Positions 10,889 to 22,334 of a stretch of DNA of 64,000 nucleotides are shown in pieces. This stretch comes from Onychomys torridus (taxonomy: Eukaryota; Chordata; Mammalia; Rodentia; Cricetidae): NCBI RefSeq assembly GCF_903995425.1, contig NC_050463.1, positions 4,388,794 to 4,452,793 of the forward strand, given 5' to 3'. Position 1 is the first letter of the stretch. Each line of letters starts with the position of its first letter. The translations under genes were made by a program, and so were the position numbers. Under the pieces are notes generated by a model, which had not been told where the DNA came from, did no database searches, and saw only the letters and a program-made list of their open reading frames with translations.

Positions 10889-12644
10889 CGAGAAGAAAAA
10901 CCTTGTAAAGAATATTCTGTTCCGACAGACAATTTTCCAGCAGGAGAAGATAGTTGTCTAAATTGGAGTGGGGTTCCAGACCTGCAGCTTTCAGCAGGTC
11001 TGGAAACATTGCTGAAACTTAGTTACAATTATCTCCAGCTCCTCAGCAGCCTGGAAACTTCTTTATTCTACTATCCCAGACTGCAAGATGGAACCTTAAT
11101 ATCAAGAAAATAGACTTAGCTGCTTTTTATACTCAAACTCTGATACAATTTCCCCCCTTCTTAATTTTTTTAAAGCTGAATTTGCCATGAGTTCTTTAAC
11201 AATGCTGATGTTTCTGATAGATTTTTTATTAACACAATATTTTCACCAAAACTGTTACTATTCAAAGGAGTCAAGAACATGATGTTCTTTCATGAACTGT
11301 ATCCTTAATTAGCTTCATGTTAGGAGCTGTGATATTTAGCACTGATTTCTTATAAGGAACTTTCAGGTGTGAAGCAACTCTTCTAAGACAGATTTTCTGA
11401 GGTTTGTTTCCCATCTATAAAGCAGTCATTTCTTTTTGAATGTCTGTTTTCTTATTTACTGATTAGATTTGCAAAGGAATCGTTCATTGCAGGTTGTTTG
11501 TTTAAGAGGCAAAGAAGTTTTCCCATAAGTTTCTTCATATCTAAAACAATGTTCAGTGTATAAACTGCTTTCTCGGAGATTTTAAAGTGGCTTGTTTGCT
11601 TTTATATGTAGCTTTTTGTCATCCAACTATGGCAAAAACTTTGTACAGCTATTAGGAAAAATACATATTTTATCAATGGAGCCCCAAACTGCAAAGCTCC
11701 CAGTTCCGTATCCTTCCATTTTTCATTGGAACTGACATTCAACATTTTTGAGCTGAAAAGTTTTTTCAGGCAGTGTTGCCATCTTTAGTGGAAAAACTAC
11801 CTTTCCCAGAATGCATTTCTCTCATGTAAGTCTTTTGTTGCTAGTTACCTTATGGACTCCATTTCCCAAGCGTTTTATGTTTTCAATTATAGGACATTAG
11901 GAGATTTCTGTTCTGTTCTGAGCTGGCTTCAACAGGTGCCTCTGCTCTATTGGACACAGCCGCAAATCAGAACTGCACCTGCCTGCTTAGCATGCACTGA
12001 GGCTGGCATTGCTGATGTCAGCTTTCCTCAGGGCTTGTGTTTGCCTTCACTAGTCAGTGAAAAACAAAAGCATTCACAACAGAGCTTTCCCACAGCTCCG
12101 TCAGAGAGATTTTTTCTCCCCCTGATCGATCTTTATCCAAGCATTTCCTTTGGGGGACTTTGATCCACTGTCTTTTACTAGCTTGAAGAAACAGAGCTTT
12201 AGAAGAGAGGTTTTTAGGAACTCCATCACTGCCTCCTGCATTACAGGGAGGATTTTTAAAGCTTGAAAGAAAGAACTTAGGTTTTGCTGTCTTAAGAGGT
12301 TTGTTGTTTTTTCTTAGAGCTAATTACAGGTGATTCCCACACTAACATCTTCAGGTGATTCTAATTTTTGTCCTTCTGAAAGAAAAAGTTAAAGGCTTTA
12401 GTTTTTGAGTTTCAGAGAACTTTTAGTTTGAGAGAGAAAGATTAAGGCTTTTTAGAGGTATTTTCCCCAAAAATTTTTCAAGAAAAGCTTTTTAGTTTAG
12501 GAGAAAGATTTTTTTTTTTTCCCAAGAGAGAAAGACCAACTTTTCCCAAAACTTCTGAACTTTAAATTTTTTGGCTTCTTCCACCCCCATTTTTGCCTCG
12601 GGGAGAAAATGCATTCTCCTGCCATTTGGATTTAGTGTCCCTAG

Positions 12645-13004
12645 TGTATTTATGAGGCGCTAGGAACACGTCCCAAACACGACAAGACCACAGAAGAGTT
12701 TTATTAAAGAGGATAGAGGTGACAGGCCTGCGTGAAACACACGTGGGTGAGGAGATAAGGGGGTGGGGGGGACTGAGAGACTCATGCAAGATGGCTCCGG
12801 CCTTTTAAAGGTTGGGCCACGCATGCATACAGGAACTCCTGTGGGTACTCCACGCATGCGCGTAGATTACATGGCTGCGCGCGCGCTTTACGCAACCACG
12901 TAAAGCCACAGAGATGTCTGACCCGGAGGTGGCTATTCTGAACCGGAAATAGTTAGGCGGTCCGCCGGGCAAGCCCAACCATGTGGACATGTAATTATCT
13001 ATCA
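12645..13004 (-). mobile_element. CpG-rich solo LTR nested in the 6.65-kb element
   Basis: 360 bp with TG...CA ends and a perfect 5-bp target duplication CCTAG (12640-12644, 13005-13009). On the minus strand it holds a CpG-rich U3 (GCGCGCGCAGCC), a TATA-like CTTTAAAAGG (about 12805) and AATAAA (about 12700). It stands out sharply from its A/T-rich host, so it is a separate, later insertion. Confidence 0.75.
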
Positions 13005-13547
13005 CCTAGGCCAAAAGCTTCCATAGTAAATTTTTTTTCTGCGGGATAAGCTCAAAGAAGAGCTTTTTTACTACTTGTAAAGCTCAAAGAAAGATTTTTT
13101 TCCCAGTTTGCGTTCATAGCTCCCAAAGTTAGAAAACTGAAGTTTTTCTGTCTAGTTGCTTTACTTATCTTAAATTTTTTCTACACGATCTTACACTTCT
13201 AAGTTTTTCCAACACTATACCTTTTACTTATTTTTTACAGATAGAAATTGAGAAAGAGATAGAAGATAGAAAATTTGATAAAAGAGGTTTTTGCGCTGCG
13301 GCATCAGTCATCCTTCCGGTCCATTTTTCCCTTTTCTCTTACGGATAAGACCCCTGCTCTCATTAATATTCATATTTCATTACAACACCAAACATATCCC
13401 CCCATTTTTCCCCACTGGCAGGGCCTGACAACACACTTTTGCCAAAAACTCTGTAATAAAACTATTAGTTTCCTTTGTCTTTAGTCCCTGTTCATTTATC
13501 TTTAGTCCACCCTCCTTGTTTTTCAGTCCCCGTTCATGCTGCCATTT

Positions 13548-13887
13548 TGCGAGGTGTTTACACACCAACCCCACAGTTCCCCCAGAGTTTTCTTGAGTGT
13601 AAGCAGCAGGAAATATTAGATAGAAGGATTTAGATTGTGAAGATAAGCAGATAGAAAATACTGGATAGCCTCGAGAGGGCCTGGAACCTATTCCAAAGGG
13701 CCCTGACTGTCTCTGCCCCAGGGTATTTATAGAGACATAAAGGGGTGGAGCAAAAGACCTCCTCCCCCCCAGCACAGCCCAGTGCAGACCATCTCAGACA
13801 CCTGCACTCAGACCCATGGTCCTAATCATCCTCTCTATGCAGACCTGCTGGGTAAAGCCACAAAGAACCTGAAAATGGGCTCCCACA
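13548..13887 (-). repeat. 5' LTR of the 6.65-kb element
   Basis: Aligns over its length with 7236-7572, differing at scattered positions. On the minus strand it starts TGTGGGAG and ends TCGCA, followed after 3 nt by the primer-binding-like site. Confidence 0.85.
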
Positions 13888-14290
13888 GGTCTCTAAAACC
13901 ACTTTGGCCCCCAAACCAGAGCCAAATCTGCCCTGACCAACTGAACACAAAACCAACCAATCCCTGAGCAGGAAAAACAACCAATCATTGAACAGAAAAC
14001 CAACCTGAGCACAAAATCTAGCCAATCTGAGCTTGTTCAAGCTCAAAGGGATCAAAATCTGACCAATTCCCTCCCTGAAAATCTTCTCCCTGGAGAACTC
14101 TGCCCCTACGAAGCCCTATATACCCTCGGCCTGGTCAGAGATCAGCTGTCCTTCTCCACCCTGGCAGAGGCAGCCACTCTCCTGGATTCCTCCTTTCCAA
14201 TACATCTCTTTCTTGAAGGAGTTTAGGGTGAAGATCCTTCACTGGAGAGGAGCAGAGTCTCTGCTGGGAAGCTCCCTTAGGGGGCAAGAA
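13888..14290 (+). mobile_element. Possible ERV LTR fragment
   Basis: Several CCAAT motifs (about 13955-14010), a TATA-like CCCTATATACCC (about 14116) and a pyrimidine-rich leader look like an LTR promoter. The next 500 bp hold imperfect repeats around GGGAAGCTCCC / GGGAAACTCCC. No partner LTR was found, so this is tentative. Confidence 0.35.
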
Positions 14291-15419
14291 GAAGAAGAAA
14301 CCCACACTTATGCTGGGAAACTCCCATGGGAGTGGAACAGAAGTAACAACTTTTAGCCGGAACCAGAGCAGATTGCTAAATTTCTGCAGGGTTTCCCCCT
14401 CATCAGAGTGAAGCAGAAGAGGTAGTAACTAAGAAGAAATGGATACCTCAGATGGAAAACTCCCATAGGAGGGCAGAGCAGAACTCAGCAGCAGGCTCTC
14501 TCTCTGAGAGAGGAACAGGATTGCTACATGTTGAGAGGAGAACATAACCCACTGGGCCCCAGCTTCAGGTACAGCTTGACTTCCCTGAGAAGTCAGGATA
14601 TCTTTCTTTTCACATCTGTAAGTATCCAGGATGCTTTCCCTTCACAGCTGCAGGTATATCCTGATTTGCTGGAAAGTCAGAAAATCTTTCCCTTCAGAGC
14701 TGCAAACTTTGCAGGCAGGCCTCTGGTCCAGGCCAGAACCCCAAGGCCATCTAGGCAGAATGCACACAAGACAAGGAGAAATAATTTCCTCAGGTGAGCA
14801 TTCCTTCTACTTTTGCCCACTCTAAGTAGTTCCAGGGAAAGGGAAATGTTCTCCTGTACTGAGTTTTAAGAAAAAGAGAAAGTTCCACTACCTTCTCTTT
14901 CATAATTTGTGTCTCTTTTCAACTTACCCTTTTCTCTGAAAAAATGGAGAACACTGGCCCTGGGTGGACAAGGGAATTGCTGCCAGGCAATACAGCCGGG
15001 AAAGAACAGATACTCCCTTCTGTCCAACACTAACCAAGCTCACTTAAAGAAATTTCCCTAAGTACTTTTTAGAAAGATTAAAGACAGCAGCTAAAAAGAT
15101 TTCCTTTGTCATCCAGTCACTTATGGTATTAGAAAAATGTTATAAAAGTTTAAAAATATTTTAATGGTAAAAGAAGTTTCCAGTTGCTGAAGGTAGTTCA
15201 AAAGGTGTTTGCTAACAACAAAAAACTGATTGGGACAAGAACTTCTGCACAAACTCAAAGCCACATTCATCTTCTCTGATAATGAGACACAGACAGACAC
15301 ACAGAAAAATTTTGGCATCTTATCCTCTATCAGAAGAAATATACGAAAGTTATTCCTCCAATGAAAAGATAAATAATACCAAATGACCCTGGGGAAAGGG
15401 AGGGTAATGAAGCTCACAT

Positions 15420-18150
15420 TGCCTGACTTGAGAGACAGGCATCCTGGTACCCTGCCTGCCACCCTGGAATATGCCTCTCCTGCCTGGGAAGAAACCCGGG
15501 ACCTCTAATTCTTATGAATCTAGTTCTCCCAGAGAAACAGATGTGCACTGTCTTGGATCTGAAAATGCATTCTTCAGCCTCCCATTGGCAGTGGCGAGTC
15601 AACCACCTTTGCTTTTAAATGGACAGACCCAATAGGTGGTTACAGTAGACAACTAACCTGGACCAGATTGCCACAGGAGCCAAAGACATTAAATGTAGAG
15701 TTCCTGTCCTTCCTTCACAGGTTTCCTGAGAAAACAGATTATAAAAGGACCACTGAGGGACCCCTGGAAGTTTACCGACCTTTTGCCACAAACTGTGGGC
15801 TAAGAAAGCCCACCTGTGTAGAAGCCTACCCATCCTAACTACCAGATGAGGGGAGGCAAAAGAAACAGGTCTCAGAATAGCATTGCTGTCATCCTTCAGA
15901 TCCCAACTCAAAGACTAAGAGACAGGTTCAAGAGCTCCTGGGTACAGCTGGATATTGATATCACTGGATACCAGTGTTTCTGGAAATGGCAAGGCCTCTA
16001 TACACCAGCACAAAGGGGGCCCTGAGCCCCTAATATTGACTGAGACTAAACAAAAGCCATTTAAGGTTTTAAAAACAGCTATGATTTCTGCTCTAGCCAT
16101 AGAATTTCCAGATGTCTCAAAAACATTTCAACTGTTTGTCACAAAACAGAAGACAAAATGGGTTTCAACCCAAGCTTTGGAGCCATTGAAATGTCCTGTG
16201 ATGTACCTCTCTACGTGGGGGAGAACCTTGTAGCTACAGGTTGTCCCATCTATCTAATGGGAATCCAGGCTAATGCTAGTTTTTTGTTTGTTTGTTTGGT
16301 TGGTTGGTTGGTTGGTTTTGGTTTTTTGTTTTGGTTTGGTTTGGTTTTGGTTTTTCAAGACAGAGTTTCTCTGTAGCTTTGGAGCCTGTCCTGGATTAGC
16401 TCTATAGACCAGGCTGGTCTCGAACTCACAGAGATCCACATGCCTCTACGTCCTGAGTGCTGAGATTACAGGTGTGTGCCACCACCGCCCGGCCTAATGC
16501 TAGTTTAATGAAAGAAAACAAATAAGTTAATTTTGGGTCAAGATCTTATATTCGTGGCATGCCATGACATGTTTGAGGCTACCCTTTTCTGTGTTGACAC
16601 AGGTGCTTGTCCATGACTGTCAAGAGATGAAAGATGAAACCAGGTACATGGGAGCTGTAGCAGTTCCATTAACTGAAAAAATTAGGAACCATGCCAGGTA
16701 TCTCAGCCCAGAGAACAGAACTGATTGATCTGACCTAGGTTCTCAAGTAGGGAAAAGGAAAGTCTTCCACCATACACATGACAGTCACTATGTTTATACT
16801 GTCAGGCATATCCACAGTATGATCTCTACAGAAAGAGGGCTTTTCACCACATGGAAAAAGGGACTTTAAAAAATCTTGGCCATTCTAGAAGCTATTTTGC
16901 TTCTCCTACAAATTGCTGTCCTCAACTACTGGGCTTCTGACCTGGCTGCCTAACAAACCAGTTGGAGGTACTTAATATTCTGGAACAGGGGGGAGGGGGA
17001 GAAATGACATTCTGATGACATACCGTGACTCTTTATTGCCTGACACTCCATGGTAAAATAAAATGGACAGTTCAAAACCACAGGATGATGGGGGACACCA
17101 GAGGGAAGGATCATTCTCCCCCAAACAACTGACTGGACTGTTGGTAGCTAACCTCAAAGGCTACTCATGTGGGGTTTACCAAACTTTCAGAGTTGAATCA
17201 GACCAAGGTATATTATACCTAGACTGGACAGCCTAGCAAGGGATGTCTGAGCCAGATGCCAGGTTTATGCTCAAGTGAATCCAAAACAGAGAGCCCTTAC
17301 CCAGGAAAGCATCCAAATGACAGAGCAAGACCCCCAAGAACTCTGGGAAAAACACCAAGATCCGTTCTGCCAAGGGAAGATAACAGTACTTGCTAGTTTT
17401 GATAGATACACCTTCCTGGTCAGTAAAAGTGTTTCCCCACCCAGATAACAACTCAAGTAGTAGCTTAAAAAGCTCCTCCAGGAACTGGTCCCATGATTTG
17501 GGCCCCCCTAGAATGGGGTCCAACAATGGCCTGGCTTTTATCACCAAAAATTTTTCAATTAATAGCCAGAACTTTACACATACATTGAAAACTTCATTGT
17601 GCATACAACCCTCACCATTCTGGACACATAAAAAAGAATAAACAGGACATAAAAAAACTTTAACAAAATGTTCAAAAATGTCTACAAAGAATGGGCAGAC
17701 CTCCTTGATTTGCTTTGATTCCAGCTGCATAAGATATAAGGAGAGATTTACCCCATTATGTGATTGGGTTTGAAAAATCTCCCCCACTGAGTCCCATGCT
17801 CAAAGATCAACAGTTAGCAGAACAGTCTAATCACTACTTTTTCAAGTCACTCCAGACACTCCGGTCCTTTATAATGGATACTCATTTGACTATCTTTGAA
17901 ACCCAGCTGACCTCCAAGTCCAATACCTGTTTCCCTTTCTACCAGTCCAATGATACTGTCTGGGTCAAAAAAGTAGCCAAGGGACAGGGGAACCACCCTG
18001 GAATGAACCCTAAATGGTGACTCTCTTTACTCTTAAAGCAGTGAAGGTAGCTAGCAGTACACTCTGGATCCACAATACCCAGATGAAAAAAGCAGAAGCC
18101 ACATTTGCTGCGAAATGGACTGTCTCTGGACTATGGACCCATGAAAATTA
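15420..18150 (+). pseudogene. Decayed gammaretrovirus-like pol (ERV1) fossil
   Basis: Plus-strand reading in broken frames gives the reverse transcriptase block (TVLDLKMHSSA near 15550, where the family has an Asp-rich start of the active domain), the thumb/connection region (about 16030-16220), a decayed RNase H region (about 16600-16850), and the integrase C terminus (VWVKKVAKG, then VKVASSTLWIH near 17955-18090). Stops and frameshifts occur throughout; nothing can be translated. A B1 (16283-16493) interrupts it. The 17400-18150 part aligns with 59260-59990 in the gene 2 intron. Confidence 0.8.
16283..16493 (-). repeat. B1 SINE
   Basis: Reverse B1 with a variable T/G-rich tail, flanked by a perfect 13-bp duplication CTAATGCTAGTTT (16270-16282, 16494-16506). 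Confidence 0.95.
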
Positions 18151-19856
18151 GGTTTCATTGATCCCCAAGCCCTTCCGCTCCCTCTCCCTCCTCCTGAGTC
18201 TTACATTTGGTATGAATACAGGGTCATGCTGCAACCCCCACTGCCCTTAGGCCTGGACCTGGGAACTAAGGACAGATACAGGAAAGGTATTACCTAATGT
18301 AAGTACAGAGCAGCAACCCATATTCATTTTGATCTCTGCTCACTGATGCCCACCTTAAATGTCTGATTGTATTAGAGTCAGGAAAGATATGGAGATTTAT
18401 CTTTTGATATAGAAAAACAGAGTTTACAATTCTCTCCATATCCTGTGGCTGGGGCCCCTGGTTGCCAGAAACAAGGGAGTTTCCATTACAAAAATTGGGT
18501 TTGTGAAACTGAGGCTTCCTATAAAACTTCATTAAAAAGATTCTGGCATATGGGAAGCAGGAAATCCTTGCAGAATCACATCCTATGCTACAGGAAGGAT
18601 GTGGTGGTATTGTGTTCCCCAAAATATTGTGTATTCCCAACAATATTGTGTACCCTAATAAATTTAACCAGGGGTCAGAGAACAGACAGCCACTAGAACA
18701 GAGCCAGAAATGGTGGCTAGAAAATGGGTCAGAGCAAGCCATAGCAGAAGTTGGGCGGTGGTGGTGCACGCCTTTAATCCCAGCACTTGAGAGGCAGAGC
18801 TAGCCGGATTTCTGAGTTCAAGGCCACTTTAGAAACAGCTAAACATGGTGACCTACACCTTTAATCCCAGAAACCTAGCCTTTAATCCCAGGCAGTGACA
18901 GCAGAAAGAGAAAGATATATAAGGTGTGAAGACCAGAAACTAGAAGCATTTAGAGTTAAGCATTTGGCTGGTTTAGTGTTCAGGCTTTGGAGCAGCACAG
19001 TTCAGCTGAGAGCCATTGGGATGAAGACTCAGAAGCTTCCAGCCTGAGGAAACAGGATCACCTGAGGAACTAGTGAGGTGAGATAGCTGTGGTCTGTTCT
19101 GCTTCTCTGATCTTTCAGCATTCACCCCAATAACCTGCCTCGGGTTTGATTTTATTAATAAGAACCTTTAAGATTCCAACTACAGAAGGAACACTGAGGA
19201 TGGACTTAATTATTCCCAGCCAGAAATAGGCCAGGATTGCTGGTTATGTTTAAACAACTGCTCCCTGTCATACTACACAGGGATAGGAACTAGCCAGACT
19301 GTCATCCTATTGACTGACAAAAGTTGCTGGGACTAGGGGTCAGCCCAAATCAATGTTCTGCTTTATGGGTTAATTCATCAGAATAACAATATTTCTGAAT
19401 CCCTGAGACTATGTGGTGGGCATGTAACAATGGTTTGACTAAATGTGTCTCTTCTGATGCTTCCAAAACTAGGCAGACAAGTTGATCAGCACCTCATGGT
19501 AATAAAATGTTCCATTTCTGAATTAAAACAATTAGATTCCCTTACAAAAATGTCCTACAGAACCTAAAAGGCTCAGACTTACTTCTCATGAGATAAAAGA
19601 AACTATGTATGGCTTTGGGAAAAAAACTTGTTAGTCATATGCTAATTGATCAGGAGTAATTTTTAAAAAATTATTGTCATGGTTGGGGAAATAATTGATT
19701 CCAGTTTCTGTTCTCCTTGTCCCAATACCTAACTACTCTGCTATCAACACTGACTGGGCAATTAATTCTCATTCTGATTGGATTAATGATGGAGCCCTGC
19801 ATCGTAACTGAAACATGAGCCCATAATGTGACTCATTCACTAAGTCCAGGGGGAAT
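18150..19856 (+). pseudogene. Decayed gammaretrovirus-like env fossil
   Basis: Downstream of pol on the same strand. A CWLCL motif near 19240 marks the surface subunit of gammaretroviral envelopes. Many stops. An inserted LTR-like element (18600-19184) splits it, while the paralogous copy at 59990-60920 lacks that insertion. Confidence 0.7.
18600..19184 (+). mobile_element. RMER1-like LTR element carrying a B1 segment
   Basis: 585 bp with TG...CA ends and a perfect 6-bp target duplication GAAGGA (18594-18599, 19185-19190). Its middle contains B1-like sequence (GGGCGGTGGTGGTGCACGCC). The matching place in the gene 2 unit (about 60440) is empty, so insertion followed the duplication. A relative in the opposite orientation lies at 45118-45513. 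The family name is from memory. Confidence 0.75.
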
Positions 19857-19989
19857 ATAACAGGCCCAAGTCCTTAGTATGTCCCCAGACCTAAGCACAA
19901 CTGACTCCAAGATGGAACTGCCATTTAGGATGTAAAACTCAGAATGTAGAAAGTACCACCAGCTAAAAGGAAAATAATATCTAATCCAT

Positions 19990-20041
<52 letters not shown>

Positions 20042-20361
20042 AAGATAGATAGATATAGATATAGATATAGATATAGATACAGATACAGATACAGATATAG
20101 ATATAGATATAGATATAGATATAGATATAGGAAGTCTCTAAATGTACTAACCTTGCTTTTTAGACTATAGTTTTGCATCTAGAAAATTGTTCTTATTATC
20201 TGAAGTATGCCAACCCAGAACACACTTAAAAACTCATTGTGTAATAGGCTCAGGTCTACCTGGGATCCAAAACGCCCAGTGTACTTGCAGGCAGATAATA
20301 AAGACTTTCTATTGGCTTAAACCCATGTCTAACCAGCCTTCTCTGGTGAATACCCCACAAC
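19857..20361 (+). mobile_element. 3' LTR of the gammaretrovirus-like ERV
   Basis: Follows a purine tract (AGTCCAGGGGGAA) and aligns with an LTR-like stretch at 57842-58211 (CCCCAGACC, AATGTACTAACCTTGCTT, AATAAAGACTTTCTATTGGC). AATAAA lies at about 20297. A (TG)n(ATAGAT)n microsatellite (19994-20130) has grown inside it. Confidence 0.75.
19994..20130 (+). repeat. Compound (TG)n / (ATAGAT)n microsatellite
   Basis: TG run followed by TA and ATAGAT/ACAGAT units. Confidence 0.95.
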
Positions 20362-20364
20362 AGG

Positions 20365-20580
20365 CACCTCACAGAACTTTCTCCATAAGTGACCACATAT
20401 TCAGACACAAAGTAAGTCTCAACAGATACAAGAAAATTGAAATAACTCCCTGCATCCTATCAGACCACCACAGATTAAAGCAGGACATCAACAACAGAAG
20501 AAACATCACAAAGCTTACAAACTCTGAACACCTGCCTAATGATGAAAAATGGATCAAGAAATAAAAGACTTTCTAGTTAT
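20365..20580 (+). pseudogene. L1 ORF2 fragment (endonuclease end)
   Basis: Translates in one frame to VSLNRYKKIEITPCILSDHH and onward to NDEKWIKK, matching the end of the L1 endonuclease domain. Only about 210 bp remain. Confidence 0.8.
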
Positions 20581-20621
20581 AACCATTCCAAAGACTGAAA
20601 GCTTTCTCAAGGAATTAGTCC

Positions 20622-20815
20622 ATGGAGCTGGAGAGATGGCTCAACAGTTAAGAGCATTGGCAGCTCTTCCAGAAGTCCTGAGTGACATTCCCAGCAACCG
20701 CATGGTGACTCACAACCATCTGTAGTGAGATCTGATGCCCTGGTCTAGAATAAAAGCATACATGCAGATAGAGCACTCATGTACAAAAAATAAATAACTA
20801 ATCTATAAAGAAATA
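20622..20815 (+). repeat. B2 SINE
   Basis: GGAGCTGGAGAGATGGCTCA through CATGGTGACTCACAACCATC and an A/T-rich tail. Confidence 0.95.
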
Positions 20816-20944
20816 ACTGTTTCTTGAAACCAAGAACCCCCCAAAATAAGGTAAGTCCATTACTCTTTCATTTAGCCTTATTTGATTTCCCAGGACACAT
20901 AGAGAATCCAAACCATATAATATAACAAATTACTACACAACCTG

Positions 20945-21265
20945 TCTTACTGACTCTTCTCTTGCTGTGAGGAAGCACTATGAGCAGAGCAATTCTTATA
21001 ATGGAAGGCTTTTAATTTGGGGATTGATTATAGTGACAGAGGGTTAGTCTGCTATCATCTTGAAAGGAAGAATCAGAGTGGGCAGGCATGGGGCTGAGTG
21101 TTACATCCTGATATATACGCAGGCAGAAAAACCCTTGCCTTGCACAGGGCTTTTGAAACCTCAAAGCCCACCCACATTGACACACCTACTCCCACAAGGG
21201 TATACCTCCTAATTTTACACAATTACTTCCACTAATTGGGGACCAAACTTTAAAAGATAGGAGCT
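20945..21265. mobile_element. URR1-like rodent repeat
   Basis: Shares TTGCTGTGAGGAAGCACTATGA and CAAAGCCCACCCACATTGACAC with the other copies listed. Confidence 0.5.
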
Positions 21266-21793
21266 TGAGATGTGAGGAATAAACCATGACAGGAATACAA
21301 CCTAAAAAGAAAGAGCTTTAAAGGGAAAGTGTGAATGATATTAAGGCAAACAGAGAAAGGAAGAGGGAAAGACAGAGAAAAAGTATTTCCTCCAAATAGG
21401 GGGAGCCAACTCCTCTGGCTGGATTACAAGCCTCCTTCATATAACCTTCCATACCCCTTCTAAGAATGTTCAGTGCCAAGTGCAGAACCTCTAGAAGATA
21501 CTAAAGTGACCAGGGCTCTGTGAGGTAGCAAATGTGCCTCCCTGATGCCAGTAAAAACAGCGCATGTGCACGCGCTGCAGGGTGACAAGGATGTTTCCAC
21601 AGAAGGGCTGAGAAGCCTTCATACTCTGAGCAGGTGCACAGCGCAGAGCAAAGTCATTTAGAGGTCCCGCTTCTGCCTGGGAGGTGCAGGGACCTTAGGG
21701 GACCAAAGCGACAGCATCCAGCAACCAGGTCCCACAACCCCGCACCGGCTCCCGTGACTCTTCCCTACATGGGGACGGTGGCCCCTCACTCAC

Positions 21794-21900
21794 CATGGCG
21801 GATATGGAGTTCACCCGCTCTCCTCACAGTTCCTGCAGCCCTTCACAGCGTAGGATACAGAACAGGACCCACTCACTCTGTCGCAGAGCCGCTTAACATT
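21794..21900 (-). CDS. KRAB zinc-finger gene 1, exon 1 (5' UTR plus start codon)
   Basis: On the minus strand this G/C-richer stretch ends CCGCCATG followed directly by the donor GTGAGTGAGG (from 21793). The ATG at 21796-21794 is the last codon of the exon, and reading resumes with GATGCAGTG in KRAB-A 16.9 kb away. This is the usual KRAB-ZNF first-exon design. The ATG falls inside a YY1-like core (ATGGCGG on the plus strand). The same sequence, donor included, starts gene 2 at 63269-63267. The upstream exon limit is not determined; 21900 is an estimate, as transcripts may begin nearer the CCAAT boxes at about 21955 and 22013. Confidence 0.8.
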
Positions 21901-22030
21901 GCAGACCGGAAATGCCCCCCCATTCTGACTGGCAGTCCTGATTGGCTATTGAGACCTCGGTCATATAAGCAGCTCCTTTAGGAATAGAGTGCTGTGAAGT
22001 GAAGATGCACAATGATTGGCAGGCGGCTTC
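21901..22030 (-). promoter_or_regulatory. Probable core promoter of gene 1
   Basis: Two inverted CCAAT boxes (ATTGG on the plus strand, about 21955 and 22015) lie upstream of exon 1. Both recur at matching places before gene 2 exon 1 (about 63434 and 63509). The block from 21460 to 22290 aligns as a whole with 62920-63800, apart from small indels. There is no clear TATA box; a weak TATATG-like stretch sits near 21963. The assignment rests on position and conservation between paralogues. Confidence 0.55.
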
Positions 22031-22334
22031 CACCACAGGCACAGAACTGCCCCAGACCTGCAGAGATGGGCATTGCAATCTATTCCTGCACTCAGTAGGA
22101 ATCTTTTCTGGGGCACTAATGAGGTTTTGCTATGAAACTGAGAAAGGACAAGGAAACCTAACAGGCCTGGGATACCTCAGGTGTGCTGTGGAAAATGTGC
22201 TATGATTTTCATTTTGGTAAAGAGAAAGTATGCTTTAAAAATACGCAGCAGAAATATGCAGTCTTTTAAACTATTATCCTGTAAGAAAGGTCTATCAATG
22301 TAAATACAGGATCAGAATGAGCTTTTTATTTATC

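Larger units (their letters stand above)
7236..13887 (-). mobile_element. 6.65-kb non-coding LTR retrotransposon (minus strand)
   Basis: Two direct repeats, 13548-13887 (5' LTR, 340 bp) and 7236-7572 (3' LTR, 337 bp), bound the element. Each begins TGTGGGAGCCC and ends in CA on the minus strand, and carries a TATAAATA box. A primer-binding-site-like stretch (TGGCAGCATGAACGGGGAC, about 13527-13545) follows the 5' LTR, and a polypurine tract (AAGAAAGGGGGACC) precedes the 3' LTR. Flanks show a 6-bp target duplication, GGTCCC (7230-7235) and GGTCTC (13888-13893), with one change. The interior is A/T-rich and has no gag or pol reading frame, so it must have been mobilised by another element. Later B1, B2 and ID insertions and a solo LTR lie inside. 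LTR starts of this kind suggest class II (ERVK), but the family is not identified. Confidence 0.85.

Noticed and set aside
13888..14290. 5' LTR partner for the LTR at 19857
   Set aside because: The two sequences do not align, so they cannot be LTRs of one provirus.
17233..17787. Minus-strand 184-aa open frame
   Set aside because: It runs opposite to gammaretroviral integrase remnants read on the plus strand, so it is a chance antisense frame.
19981..20178. Open frame of YLYLYL repeats
   Set aside because: Translation of the ATAGAT microsatellite.
21634..21981. Plus-strand 115-aa frame across gene 1 exon 1
   Set aside because: No similarity to known proteins. It overlaps the minus-strand promoter and exon, and is open because the DNA is G/C-rich. 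The same holds for 63101-63409.
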